Below are positions 20,253-28,959 of a DNA stretch of 64,000 bases, piece after piece. The notes under the pieces were generated by a model, which saw only the letters and a list, made by a program, of their open reading frames with translations, was not told the DNA's origin and made no database searches. The translations under genes and the position numbers were made by a program. Each line of letters opens with the position of its first letter. The stretch's first letter is position 1. The stretch comes from Thermoanaerobaculum aquaticum. GTDB lineage: Bacteria; Acidobacteriota; Thermoanaerobaculia; Thermoanaerobaculales; Thermoanaerobaculaceae. Location of the stretch: positions 26,045-90,044 of the forward strand of contig NZ_JMFG01000008.1 of the NCBI RefSeq assembly GCF_000687145.1, in the 5' to 3' direction.

Positions 20253-21257
20253 CTAGCAAATGCGCGGTAACTCGGCCCCGGAAAGCAAATCCAGGGGGCG
20301 AAGGGTGCCGAAGGCGGTGCGCAGCACCACCGGTGCCTCCCCGGACTGCCGCTGCCGCACCGCTCCCACCACCTGCGCCTGCTGGCCCAGGGGGTGCTCC
20401 CGCAGGACCGAAAGCGCCTTTTCCCCTTGCCCTGCCGCCACAAAAGCCAAGAAGCGCCCCTCGCAGGCCACGTAGAGGGGATCCAAACCCAAAACCTCCA
20501 TGACGGCTTTGACCGGCGGTCGCACGGGAATCGCTTCTTCCTCCAGCTCCACCCGCAACCCCGTGCGTTCGGCCACCTCGTAGCACACGGTGGCCACCCC
20601 ACCGCGGGTGGGGTCATGCAGGGCGTGAACCTCCACACCCGAGGCCAGAAGGCGCTCCACCAGCGGCCAGAGGGGAGCCACATCCGAGGCCAGCTCCCCG
20701 CCCAAACCGTGGCGGGCCGCCAGAACGGTGGCGCCGTGGTCCCCCACCGGGCCGGAAACCAGCACCTCGTCGCCGGGGACTACCAGGCGGTCGGAAAGGG
20801 GAACGCCCTGCACAGCGCCCACACCGGCGGTGGTGACAAAGGCGCGGTCGCCCTTGCCCCGGGGCACCACCTTGGTGTCCCCGGCCACAATGCTCACGCC
20901 CGCTTCCCGGCAGGCCCGCGCCGCCCCTTCCACAACGGTGCGCAAAAAGCCCTCCTCGGCCCCTTCCTCCAGGATCAGGGCCCAGGAAAGCGCCAGGGGT
21001 TTGGCCCCCACCATGGCCAGGTCGTTTACTGTGCCGCACACCGAGAGGTAGCCCAAATCGCCCCCCGGAAAGATGGGTGGGTCCACCACAAAGGCATCGG
21101 TGGTGAACGCCAGGTGTCCGGAAACCGGCGGCAGCACCGCGGCGTCAGCCAGCTCGTTTAAGCAGTCGTTGGCCAGAGGGGGCAAAAAGAGCGATTTGAC
21201 CAGCTCCCGGGTGAGCCGGCCACCACCACCGTGGGCCAGGACGATCTTGCCGCTCAT
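20253..21257 (-). CDS. hypE: Hydrogenase maturation protein HypE
   Basis: HypE dehydrates the thiocarboxamide on its own C-terminal Cys to thiocyanate and gives CN to the iron centre. The 334-residue chain has the PurM-like ATP-binding fold (HGGGGRLTREL near the start) and ends in LPRIC, the required terminal Cys motif. I place the start at ATG 21257, overlapping the hypD stop as ATGA. Its partner HypF is encoded in the same operon. Confidence 0.96.
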   Translation of the reverse strand: MSGKIVLAHGGGGRLTRELVKSLFLPPLANDCLNELADAAVLPPVSGHLAFTTDAFVVDPPIFPGGDLGYLSVCGTVNDLAMVGAKPLALSWALILEEGAEEGFLRTVVEGAARACREAGVSIVAGDTKVVPRGKGDRAFVTTAGVGAVQGVPLSDRLVVPGDEVLVSGPVGDHGATVLAARHGLGGELASDVAPLWPLVERLLASGVEVHALHDPTRGGVATVCYEVAERTGLRVELEEEAIPVRPPVKAVMEVLGLDPLYVACEGRFLAFVAAGQGEKALSVLREHPLGQQAQVVGAVRQRQSGEAPVVLRTAFGTLRPLDLLSGAELPRIC

Positions 21258-22348
21258 GCTGCCCCCGCAAACCGCTCGTGGCGGTACCAGGCCGCACAGG
21301 CCCCTTCTGCGGAAACCATGCACGCCCCCACCGCGGTGTCGGGGGTGCAGGCGGTGGCAAAAAGCGGGCACTGGGGAGGGTCAATAAGCCCGCGCAGCAC
21401 GTCCCCACACCGGCACCCGGCCGGTTCCCGCGGGGTGGGCCAAGCCACCGGGAACTGCCCGGCATCACGGGTTGAAAACCTCTCCTGCAGCGCCAGGCCG
21501 GAGCCCGGGATGTCGCCAAGCCCCCGCCAGCGGGCATCGCAGGGTGCAAATACCTCCTGCACCATGGACCAGGCCGTGGGGTTGCCCTCCTCCCGCACCA
21601 CCCGGCCGTAGAGGTTTGCCAGCTCCGCCCGCCCTTCCACCACCTGCCGGGTGAGCTCCCGCACGGTGCGCAAAACGTCCACCGGCGTGAAACCGGAAAT
21701 CACCGCAGGGATCGGGTACTTGGCCAGCACCGGCCGGTAAGCCCGCGCCCCAATGATCACCGAAACGTGACCGGGGAGGATGAGCCCGTCCAGGCGCAAC
21801 GTGGGATCGGCCAAAAGCGCCTCCAAAGCCGGCGGCATGACCTTATGGCCGGAAAGCACGAAAAAGTTCGCCAGGCCCCGCTTTTCCGCTTCCAGCACCG
21901 CCGCCGCCACGGTGGGGACCGTGGTTTCAAAGCCCACGCCCAGGAAGATGACCCGGCGGTCGGGGTGCGCGGCTGCCAGCTCCACCGCATCCCGCGGGCT
22001 GTACACCACCCGCACGTCGCACCCGGAAGCCCGGGCTTGTTCCAAGGACCCCGAGCTGGCCGGCACCCGCAAGAGATCGCCAAAGGTGGCCACCAGGTTT
22101 TTGGCCTCCTGGGCCAGGGCCATGGCGTGGTCCACGTAGCCCACGGGGGTGACGCACACGGGACACCCCGGGCCGGAAATCAAGCGCACGTTGGCCGGCA
22201 GGAGCCTCCGCAAGCCCGCCGCAGCAATGGCGTTGGTGTGGGTGCCGCACACCTCCATGAAGGTCACCGGGTGGGGGAGCTTCTCGGCCAAAGCCGCAAT
22301 GTCCCGGGCCAGGGAACGGACCAGCTGGGGGTCAGAAAAGCCGTTCAT
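21254..22348 (-). CDS. hypD: Hydrogenase maturation protein HypD
   Basis: HypD is the Fe-S scaffold on which Fe(CN)2CO is built with HypC. The 364-residue product shows the family Cys motifs FMEVCGTHTNA, GPGCPVCVTP and, near the C-terminus, CRCGDVLRG. Start and stop overlap hypC and hypE by ATGA, consistent with tight co-translation of the complex. Confidence 0.96.
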   Translation of the reverse strand: MNGFSDPQLVRSLARDIAALAEKLPHPVTFMEVCGTHTNAIAAAGLRRLLPANVRLISGPGCPVCVTPVGYVDHAMALAQEAKNLVATFGDLLRVPASSGSLEQARASGCDVRVVYSPRDAVELAAAHPDRRVIFLGVGFETTVPTVAAAVLEAEKRGLANFFVLSGHKVMPPALEALLADPTLRLDGLILPGHVSVIIGARAYRPVLAKYPIPAVISGFTPVDVLRTVRELTRQVVEGRAELANLYGRVVREEGNPTAWSMVQEVFAPCDARWRGLGDIPGSGLALQERFSTRDAGQFPVAWPTPREPAGCRCGDVLRGLIDPPQCPLFATACTPDTAVGACMVSAEGACAAWYRHERFAGAA

Positions 22349-22569
22349 GCTTCCTCCGCCGCCAGCGCTTCCCGCAGGAGGGCAAGCGTTTCTTCGGCTT
22401 CCCGCTCATCTACCTGGGCAATGGCGTAGCCCGCATGCACCAGGACGTAGCTCCCCACTTCCGCTTCCGGCAGCAGCATGAGCGAAACCTCCCGCCGCAC
22501 ACCGGAAAGCTCCACTTCCCCTTTCAGCTCCTGGCGACTCACCAGCTTCATGGGCACCGCTAAGCACAT
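22345..22569 (-). CDS. hypC: Hydrogenase maturation chaperone HypC
   Basis: A 74-residue HypC with the invariant N-terminal MCLAVP, whose Cys2 binds iron, and the central VGSYVLVHAGYAI. It carries the Fe(CN)2CO group from HypD to the large subunit. The first ten bases overlap the end of hypF. Confidence 0.96.
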   Translation of the reverse strand: MCLAVPMKLVSRQELKGEVELSGVRREVSLMLLPEAEVGSYVLVHAGYAIAQVDEREAEETLALLREALAAEEA

Positions 22570-24872
22570 GGGCCACCTCCTTGGAATACTGGGCGCGTGC
22601 CGCGCGCCAAAGCTACCGCCGCCACCACCGCCTGACCGTAGCTTAAACCCCCGTCACCCGCCGGCAGGTTTTCCGGGAAAAGCACGGTAAAGCCCCGGGA
22701 TTCCAGCTCCCGCCGGAGGAAGCTGCGAAGCAGGCGGTTGACCATGCACCCGCCGCCGCAGGCCACAAGCCTCCTGCCAGCAAAAACCCGCTCGGCCAGC
22801 GCTGCCAAAAGCCAGGCGAAGCTGGCATGAAACTCCGCCGCCAGGCGTCGCCGGGAAAGGCCAGCAAGACGCCTTTTTGCCAGCTCCACCAAAAGCCCAT
22901 CGCTGCGAAGGACCGGTTCCCGCAGCAGCTCCTGCAGATGGGGCCAGGGTTTGGCCGGCCCGCGAAAGAGGCTTGCTACCGCTTCCAGCCGCAAGGCCTG
23001 CTCCCCTTCATAGCGGTTCACCTCCCCCAGCCCCAGGATGGCCCCCGCCGCCTCAAATACCCGGCCAGCACCGGAGGCCAGAGGCCAGGGGTTCTTGACC
23101 AGCGGCACCAGCTTTTCCAAGCGCTCCCGCTCCCGGGGGAAAAGCTTCCACGCCAGCTTTTCCTCGCCCGCACAGGCAAGGGCCGCCACCGCCACCCGAA
23201 AGGGTTCCCGCACCGCGGCCTCTCCCCCCAGAAGCGGCAGGGGCCGCAGGGACCCCAGCCGCCACCATCGCAAATCCCCGGAAAGCGCCAAAAGCTCCCC
23301 ACCCCAGGCGGTGCCATCCTCCCCGTAGCCGGTGCCGTCAAGGGTGATGGCAGCCGCTTCCTGCCCTTCCCGGGGAAAAGCCCGGTGCTCCCCCAAAACC
23401 GCTGCCGCGTGGGCCAAATGGTGCTGCACCGCCAAAACCTCCCCGCCCCGGGAGGCGGCAAGCCTCTCCCCCCACAGCCGCGAGGGGTAGTCGGGGTGGG
23501 TGTCCACCGCCACCACCTTGGGCTGCACCTGGAGGAACTCCTCGAGATTGGCAGCCACCTCGGCCAAAAAGAGGCGGGCCAGCTCAGTGTCCAAATCCCC
23601 CACGTGCTGGCTTACGAAAGCCTCCCCTTCCACAGCTACGGCCACCGTAGCCTGCAGGAAGCCGCCGGCGGCCAAAACCGGTTCGGGGGTAGGCTCCGGC
23701 AAAGGCAAAGGTGCCGGCACGTAGCCCCGGGAGCGGCGAACCAGGTAGGGCCCCTGGGGGTGGCTGCGGGCCACCGAATCATCCACCCGCCGCACCACAT
23801 CGCGGTTGTGCACGAGAAAAGCGTCGGCAATGGTGGCCAGCCGCGCCAAAGCCTCGCGGTTGGTGCGGCAAATGGGCTCATCGGAGGCGTTTCCCGAGGT
23901 CATGACCAGCGCTTCGTAAGGGGCATCCCGGAAGAGCTCCACGTGGAGCGGCGTGGTTGGCAGCATCACCCCCAGATCCGCAAGCCCCGGGGCCACCGCC
24001 GGGGCCACCCGCGCCTGGCGGCGCCGGGGAGCCAGCACAATGGGGGCTTCCGGCGAGGTGAGTAGCGCTTCTTCCGCAGCTTCCAGCGCCACCAGCTCCC
24101 GGGCCACCGAAAGCTCCCGCACCATAAGGGCAAAGGGCTTGGCCTGGCGGTTTTTCCTCTGGCGCAGCCGGCGCACCGGGCCTTCCCGGTCGGCCCGGCA
24201 GGCCAGCTGAAACCCGCCCAGCCCCTTGACCGCCAAAATCTTCCCCGCCGCCAGAAGCTCCCTGGCTTTTTCCAAAGCGCTTTGTTCTTCCGCCAAAAGC
24301 CTCCCATCCGGCGCCAGCAACGTGAGCCTGGGGCCACAAGCGGGACAGCACAGAGGTTCGGCGTGAAACCGGCGGTCTTGCGGATCGGTGTACTCCCGCT
24401 GGCAGTCTGGGCAAAGGGGGAAGCAGGCCATGGCCGTCCGGGAGCGGTCATAGGGCAGCGAGATGGCCAGCGAGTAGCGCGGCCCGCAGTTGGTGCAGGT
24501 GGTGAAGGGGTAGTGAAAGCGGCGGTTTTTGGGGTCCTCCATGTCCTGCCGGCAATCCCGGCACAGCGCCAAATCCGGGGGGACCAGGGCTTGCTTTCGC
24601 CTCCCGGGGAGGCTTTCCACCACCGAAAAGCCCTCCTCACCGCGGAGGGGAAGCTCCTCGCGCTGCACGCGCTCCAACCGCGCCCGGGGGGGCAGGGCAG
24701 CGGGAAGCGCGCGGACAAACCCTTCCACCAGCTCCGCTTCCCCCTCCACCTCAATCACCGCCCCTTCCGGCGAGTTGGCCACAAAGCCGGAAAGACCCCA
24801 GGCCACGGCGTGGCGGTACACCGCCGGGCGAAAGCCCACCCCCTGCACCACGCCGGTGCAGGTGAGGCGCAC
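22560..24872 (-). CDS. hypF: Carbamoyltransferase HypF
   Basis: HypF makes carbamoyl-AMP from carbamoyl phosphate and passes the carbamoyl group to HypE. Domains in order: acylphosphatase-like (VVQGVGFRPAVY), two Cys4 zinc-finger units (CTNCGPRYS; CPACGPRL), a YrdC-like domain, and a Kae1-like C-terminal domain (VQHHLAHAAAVLGEH, ACGGGCMVNRLL). I prefer GTG 24872, two bases after the hypB stop (770 residues). A start further up at 24920 would add 16 residues and overlap hypB by 46 bases. Confidence 0.94.
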   Translation of the reverse strand: MRLTCTGVVQGVGFRPAVYRHAVAWGLSGFVANSPEGAVIEVEGEAELVEGFVRALPAALPPRARLERVQREELPLRGEEGFSVVESLPGRRKQALVPPDLALCRDCRQDMEDPKNRRFHYPFTTCTNCGPRYSLAISLPYDRSRTAMACFPLCPDCQREYTDPQDRRFHAEPLCCPACGPRLTLLAPDGRLLAEEQSALEKARELLAAGKILAVKGLGGFQLACRADREGPVRRLRQRKNRQAKPFALMVRELSVARELVALEAAEEALLTSPEAPIVLAPRRRQARVAPAVAPGLADLGVMLPTTPLHVELFRDAPYEALVMTSGNASDEPICRTNREALARLATIADAFLVHNRDVVRRVDDSVARSHPQGPYLVRRSRGYVPAPLPLPEPTPEPVLAAGGFLQATVAVAVEGEAFVSQHVGDLDTELARLFLAEVAANLEEFLQVQPKVVAVDTHPDYPSRLWGERLAASRGGEVLAVQHHLAHAAAVLGEHRAFPREGQEAAAITLDGTGYGEDGTAWGGELLALSGDLRWWRLGSLRPLPLLGGEAAVREPFRVAVAALACAGEEKLAWKLFPRERERLEKLVPLVKNPWPLASGAGRVFEAAGAILGLGEVNRYEGEQALRLEAVASLFRGPAKPWPHLQELLREPVLRSDGLLVELAKRRLAGLSRRRLAAEFHASFAWLLAALAERVFAGRRLVACGGGCMVNRLLRSFLRRELESRGFTVLFPENLPAGDGGLSYGQAVVAAVALARGTRPVFQGGGPCA

Positions 24873-24874
24873 CC

Positions 24875-25537
24875 TCAGGCGCGCTTGGCGACCAGCGCGT
24901 GCTCGAGCTTCCGACACCACGCCTCCATGCCCTCGCCGGTTTTGGCCGAAACCCGCAAGATTTCCCCGTGGGGGTTTAAGGTGCGGATTTGCCGTTCCAC
25001 CGCCTCCACATCGAAGTCCACGATGCCCAAAAGGTCAACCTTGGTGAGCAAAGCCACGCTGGCCCGGGCAAAGATGGCCGGGTACTTGAACGGCTTGTCA
25101 TCCCCTTCGGTTAAGGAAAGCAGCACGACCTTAAAGTCCTCGCCCAAATCGTAAGAGGTGGGGCAAATGAGGTTGCCCACGTTTTCGATGAAGAGGATGT
25201 CCAGCGCCCCGAAGCCGGCTTTTTCCAAAGCCCCTTGCACCTGCCGGGCATCCAAATGACACGCCCCGCCGGTGAGGATTTGGTAGGCGGGAAGCCCCAG
25301 CTTCCTGATACGATCGGCATCCCGCTCGGTGGCAATGTCCCCCACCAGCACCGCGGTTTTGAGCTTGCCGGAAAGCCGCGCCAGGGTGGCTTCCAAAAGC
25401 GTGGTCTTGCCCGACCCCGGCGAGGAAATCAGGTTCACCACCAGGGTTTTTTCCTGCAAAAAGCGGGTGCGCAACGCTTCCGCCGCCTGGCGGTTGGCCT
25501 CCAGAATTTGCGCGCGTACGTCTGCCGTGGGACTCAT
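24875..25537 (-). CDS. hypB: Nickel-inserting GTPase HypB
   Basis: The 220-residue GTPase has a P-loop SSPGSGKTTLLE, the GDIATERDA strand, GGACHLD, and NVGNLICP. It delivers Ni with HypA. It lacks the N-terminal His-rich stretch and CxxCGC metal site of some HypB proteins, so nickel storage must occur elsewhere; the downstream His-rich transporter may compensate. The start overlaps the hypA stop (ATGA). Confidence 0.96.
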   Translation of the reverse strand: MSPTADVRAQILEANRQAAEALRTRFLQEKTLVVNLISSPGSGKTTLLEATLARLSGKLKTAVLVGDIATERDADRIRKLGLPAYQILTGGACHLDARQVQGALEKAGFGALDILFIENVGNLICPTSYDLGEDFKVVLLSLTEGDDKPFKYPAIFARASVALLTKVDLLGIVDFDVEAVERQIRTLNPHGEILRVSAKTGEGMEAWCRKLEHALVAKRA

Positions 25538-25893
25538 GGCTTTTCTCCATCCACCTCAAACTCCACCTGCACCAGGTCCAGCTCGTTGCCCCCTTCCACC
25601 AAAAGCGGGGCCCCGCAGGAAAGGCACAGGGGAACCCAGGCCCCGGGAGCCCGGGCAACCGGTCCGCAGGTGGGGCAAAACTGCCTGGCTGGCAAAAAAT
25701 CCACCTCCAAACGCGAGCCCTCCGCCGGACCCCCAACGGTGACCGCTTCCCAGGCGTAGCGCAAAAGCTCGGGCTCCACCGCCGAAAGCTCCCCCACCGC
25801 CACCTTCACCCGCAGGATCCGACTGCCGCCGTGCTGGGCAAGGACGGTTTCGCTGGTTTTCAGGATTTCCAGGGCAATGGAGGTCTCGTGCAT
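25534..25893 (-). CDS. hypA: Hydrogenase nickel chaperone HypA
   Basis: A 119-residue HypA. It starts MHETSIALEI, where Met1-His2-Glu3 form the conserved Ni site, so I choose ATG 25893. The zinc domain has CPTCG and CLSCG. HypA carries Ni to the large subunit with HypB. A TAGCAT box lies eight bases before the ATG; an internal promoter for the hyp genes is possible. Confidence 0.95.
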   Translation of the reverse strand: MHETSIALEILKTSETVLAQHGGSRILRVKVAVGELSAVEPELLRYAWEAVTVGGPAEGSRLEVDFLPARQFCPTCGPVARAPGAWVPLCLSCGAPLLVEGGNELDLVQVEFEVDGEKP

Positions 25894-25934
25894 GCCGCCC
25901 CATGCTAGCGAAGCCCGGCCCTCGCTGCCAAGCG

Positions 25935-26456
25935 TCAAAGCTTGCTCGCCCCGGAGCTGGGAATTTCCACCCCGATGGAGCGCGCCAGCTCAAGGACAAA
26001 GGCCTCAACCTTACGAAGCAAGCTCGGAAAGCGCTCCTGCAGGGCTTGGGAAAGGCCTATTCGCGTTGACACCTCACCGGCAGTGACAACCCCCAGCCAG
26101 ACTTTCGGTGGTAACGCGCCGGTAAGCTCGGCGGCAGCCAGCAGCTCCAGCGCACTGCCCTCGTGGGTGGAAAGGCCCCGCGCCCGCCCCCAGTGGGGCG
26201 GAAGCGGCCAGGAAAGCCATTGGAGCTCTCCGGGGACCTCACCCCGCATGGCATCCAAAAGCACCAGGGCCTGTCGCCCTTCAAGATAGGGCAGCAAGGC
26301 CAAACCCAAAGTACCGCCGTCAAGCACCTCCGCGTGCGGTAAGCAGCGCGTGGCCAGCTCCCTGGCCAGCAGAACACCCACGCCGTCGTCCGCCAAAAGC
26401 ACGTTGCCCACCCCCACCACCAAAATGGGAGCCGGAGGCGGGGGTGGGCCCATCAT
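25935..26456 (-). CDS. hyaD: Hydrogenase maturation endopeptidase (HyaD/HupD type)
   Basis: The 173-residue protease has the family start VVGVGNVLLADDGVGV, with the conserved Asp that senses Ni, and the following LDGGTLGLALLPYL. It trims the C-terminal extension of the large subunit once nickel is in place. The extension to be removed here would be the 15 residues after DPCLACASH. It lies 15 bases downstream of the cytochrome gene. Confidence 0.92.
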   Translation of the reverse strand: MMGPPPPPAPILVVGVGNVLLADDGVGVLLARELATRCLPHAEVLDGGTLGLALLPYLEGRQALVLLDAMRGEVPGELQWLSWPLPPHWGRARGLSTHEGSALELLAAAELTGALPPKVWLGVVTAGEVSTRIGLSQALQERFPSLLRKVEAFVLELARSIGVEIPSSGASKL

Positions 26457-26471
26457 TGACCGACAGGAGCT

Positions 26472-27215
26472 TCAGGAGAGCCAGGTGTCGTGATCAATAT
26501 CCCCCTCCTGGTAGAACTTCTCACCGGAAATCATGGCGGAAATCAAACCGTTTTTGTACTGGAGGCCGTCGTAGAAGACGATGTACACGTGCAGAATGGC
26601 AAACACCACAAAGCCCCAGGCAAAGAAGTGGTGCCACGTGCGGGTCGCCATGGACCCGCCCAACAGCGGAATAACCCAACCCACCAGCTTGTCCCAGAAC
26701 CCTCCAGGGTTGGACTCCGAGTACAGGGCAAGGCCGGTGAAGATCTGCGCCCACCCCAGGGCAATCACGAAAACCGTGTACACCAGCCCACCCAGGGCGT
26801 TGTGACCCAGGTGAACGTGGCCCTTTTGCAACTTCAGGTAATCGGTGGTCTGGCGCCAGAGGTCTTTCCACCACTGTCGCCGCCAAATGAAGGGGAAACC
26901 CGAACGGGCGTAGTTGTTGCCCATCCAAAACCAGTAAATACGCCACAGGAAGTTGACCAAGAAGATGAACGCGGTGGTGAAGTGGATCTTGCGGACCCAT
27001 GCCATCACGAAGTTGCCGTAGGGCTCGCCGGCGGGGGCCAAAAGCGGGGCGGCAATGTAAAGGCCGGTGAGGAACAAAACCGTCAGGCACACCGCGTTAA
27101 CCCAGTGAAACACGCGGATGGGCCACTCCCACACGTACTTGCGGCGAAAGTAGCGGTGTGGTCGTGCCACCACATCGTTGGGATCCAGAGGCTCCACGTA
27201 GGTCGTCATAGACAC
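26472..27215 (-). CDS. hyaC: Ni/Fe-hydrogenase b-type cytochrome subunit
   Basis: A 247-residue membrane protein with four to five helices; it passes electrons from the hydrogenase small subunit to the quinone pool. His residues for two b hemes are in helix contexts such as WPIRVFHWVNAVCL and HHFFAWGFVVFAILHVY. It sits five bases after the large-subunit gene. The length and pattern match HyaC/HupC of group 1 enzymes. Confidence 0.92.
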   Translation of the reverse strand: MSMTTYVEPLDPNDVVARPHRYFRRKYVWEWPIRVFHWVNAVCLTVLFLTGLYIAAPLLAPAGEPYGNFVMAWVRKIHFTTAFIFLVNFLWRIYWFWMGNNYARSGFPFIWRRQWWKDLWRQTTDYLKLQKGHVHLGHNALGGLVYTVFVIALGWAQIFTGLALYSESNPGGFWDKLVGWVIPLLGGSMATRTWHHFFAWGFVVFAILHVYIVFYDGLQYKNGLISAMISGEKFYQEGDIDHDTWLS

Positions 27216-27219
27216 CTCC

Positions 27220-28944
27220 CTACCGCACCACCACTTCGCTCAAAAGCTCGCCTTCGGGTCCCAAAAGGTGCGACGCGCACGCCAGGCAGGGGTCAAAGGA
27301 GTGAATGGTGCGCAGGATTTCCACCGGCTGCTTGGGATCGGCCACCGGTGTGCCCAAAAGCGCGGCTTCGTAAGCCCCGTGCTGCCCCTTGCTGTCCCGG
27401 GGCGAAGCGTTCCAGGTGGAGGGCACCACGATTTGGTAACGGGCAATCTTGCCGTCCTGGATGTGCACCCAGTGCGCCAGGGCCCCGCGGGGAGCCTCGG
27501 TAAAGCCAAAGCCCTTGCAGGACTGCGGCCAGGTGCTGGGATCCCAGCGCTCGGTGTTGGCCACCGCCCGGTCCCCGGCCTTGAGGTTGGCCACCAGGCG
27601 GTTGTACTCCTCCATGAGCCAATGGACGGCCAGCTTGGTCTCCAAACCCCGGGCCGCGGTGCGACCCAAGGTGGAGAACAGCGCCCCAGGAGGCACACCC
27701 AGCTTGCCCAGGGCTTCGTGCACAACCTCCTTGAACTCTTCCTTCCCCGAGGCGTAGCCCACCAGCACCCGGGCCAGAGGTCCCACTTCCACCGCGTGCC
27801 CTTTCCACCGCGGGGACTTTAGCCACGAGTAGGCTTTGCTCTCGTCCAGGTACTCGTAAGGCGGCCTGGGCCCGGTGTAGTGGGGCTGGGTTTCGCCCTC
27901 GTAGGGGTGCAGCGCCTGTTTGCCTGCGGGGTACTGGTACCAGGAATGAGCCACCTCCTCGCGGATTTGGTCGGGGTCCTCCAAATCCACCGGCAGCACC
28001 TCGTTAAGGTTGCGGTTGAGGATGACCCCCCGGGGGAAGCGGAAGCTGGCCGGATCCGACGGGTGGGTGAGGGGCAAGTCGCCGTAAGCCAGGTAGTTGC
28101 CCAGCCCGGCACCGATGCCCGCCCATTCCGGATAGAAGGAAGCCACAGCCAGCAAATCCGGCAAGTAGAGGTGCTCGACAATAGCAAAAGCCTCTTCGAT
28201 TTTTGCCTTTACCAGGTTGAGCCGCTCCACGTTGATGGCGTTGTCGCTTTCCAGGTCAATGGCACAGGCCATGCCGCCCACCAGGTAGTTGGGGTGCGGG
28301 TTTTTGCCACCGAACACGGTGTGGATCTTGATGATTTCCTTTTGCCAGCGCAGCGCCTCCAGGTAGTGTGCCACCGCCATGAGGTTGGCTTCCGGCGGCA
28401 ACTTGTAGGCGGGGTGACCCCAGTAGGCGTTTTGGAAGATCCCCAGCTGCCCCGATTCCACAAAGCGCTTGAGTGTGGCCAGCACATCGCTGAAGTAGCC
28501 CGGCGACGAGTAGGGCCATTTGGGCGAAACCTTCTGCGCCAGCTCCGCCGTGGCTTTGGGATCCGCCTTGAGCGCCGACACCACATCCACCCAGTCCAAA
28601 GCGTGCAGGTGGTAAAAGTGAATCACGTGGTCCTGCACGTACTGGGTGAGCTCCATGATGTTTCGAATGATTTCCCCGTTGGGGGGAACCACGATGCCCA
28701 AGGCGTTTTCCACCGCTCGCACCGAAGCAAGGGCGTGCACCGTAGTGCAAACCCCGCAAATGCGCTCACAAAAAGCCCAGGCGTCGCGGGGATCGCGGCC
28801 CTGAAGGATGATCTCCAGCCCCCGCCACATGGTGCCCGAGGACAGCGCCTCGCGGATCCTGCCATCCTCACCCAAAACCGCTTCAATGCGCAGGTGACCC
28901 TCAATGCGGGTCACCGGATCCACCACGATCCGTTCTTTGGCCAT
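27220..28944 (-). CDS. hyaB: [NiFe] hydrogenase large subunit, group 1 type
   Basis: The catalytic chain of 574 residues. The nickel ligands are Cys63/Cys66 in ERICGVCTTVHALASVRAVE and Cys553/Cys556 in DPCLACASH. A C-terminal extension of 15 residues follows that His and should be cut by HyaD. The motifs fit respiratory uptake (group 1) enzymes that oxidise H2 at the membrane. It lies 15 bases downstream of the small-subunit gene. Confidence 0.96.
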   Translation of the reverse strand: MAKERIVVDPVTRIEGHLRIEAVLGEDGRIREALSSGTMWRGLEIILQGRDPRDAWAFCERICGVCTTVHALASVRAVENALGIVVPPNGEIIRNIMELTQYVQDHVIHFYHLHALDWVDVVSALKADPKATAELAQKVSPKWPYSSPGYFSDVLATLKRFVESGQLGIFQNAYWGHPAYKLPPEANLMAVAHYLEALRWQKEIIKIHTVFGGKNPHPNYLVGGMACAIDLESDNAINVERLNLVKAKIEEAFAIVEHLYLPDLLAVASFYPEWAGIGAGLGNYLAYGDLPLTHPSDPASFRFPRGVILNRNLNEVLPVDLEDPDQIREEVAHSWYQYPAGKQALHPYEGETQPHYTGPRPPYEYLDESKAYSWLKSPRWKGHAVEVGPLARVLVGYASGKEEFKEVVHEALGKLGVPPGALFSTLGRTAARGLETKLAVHWLMEEYNRLVANLKAGDRAVANTERWDPSTWPQSCKGFGFTEAPRGALAHWVHIQDGKIARYQIVVPSTWNASPRDSKGQHGAYEAALLGTPVADPKQPVEILRTIHSFDPCLACASHLLGPEGELLSEVVVR

Positions 28945-28959
28945 GGTCCTCCCCCTTTC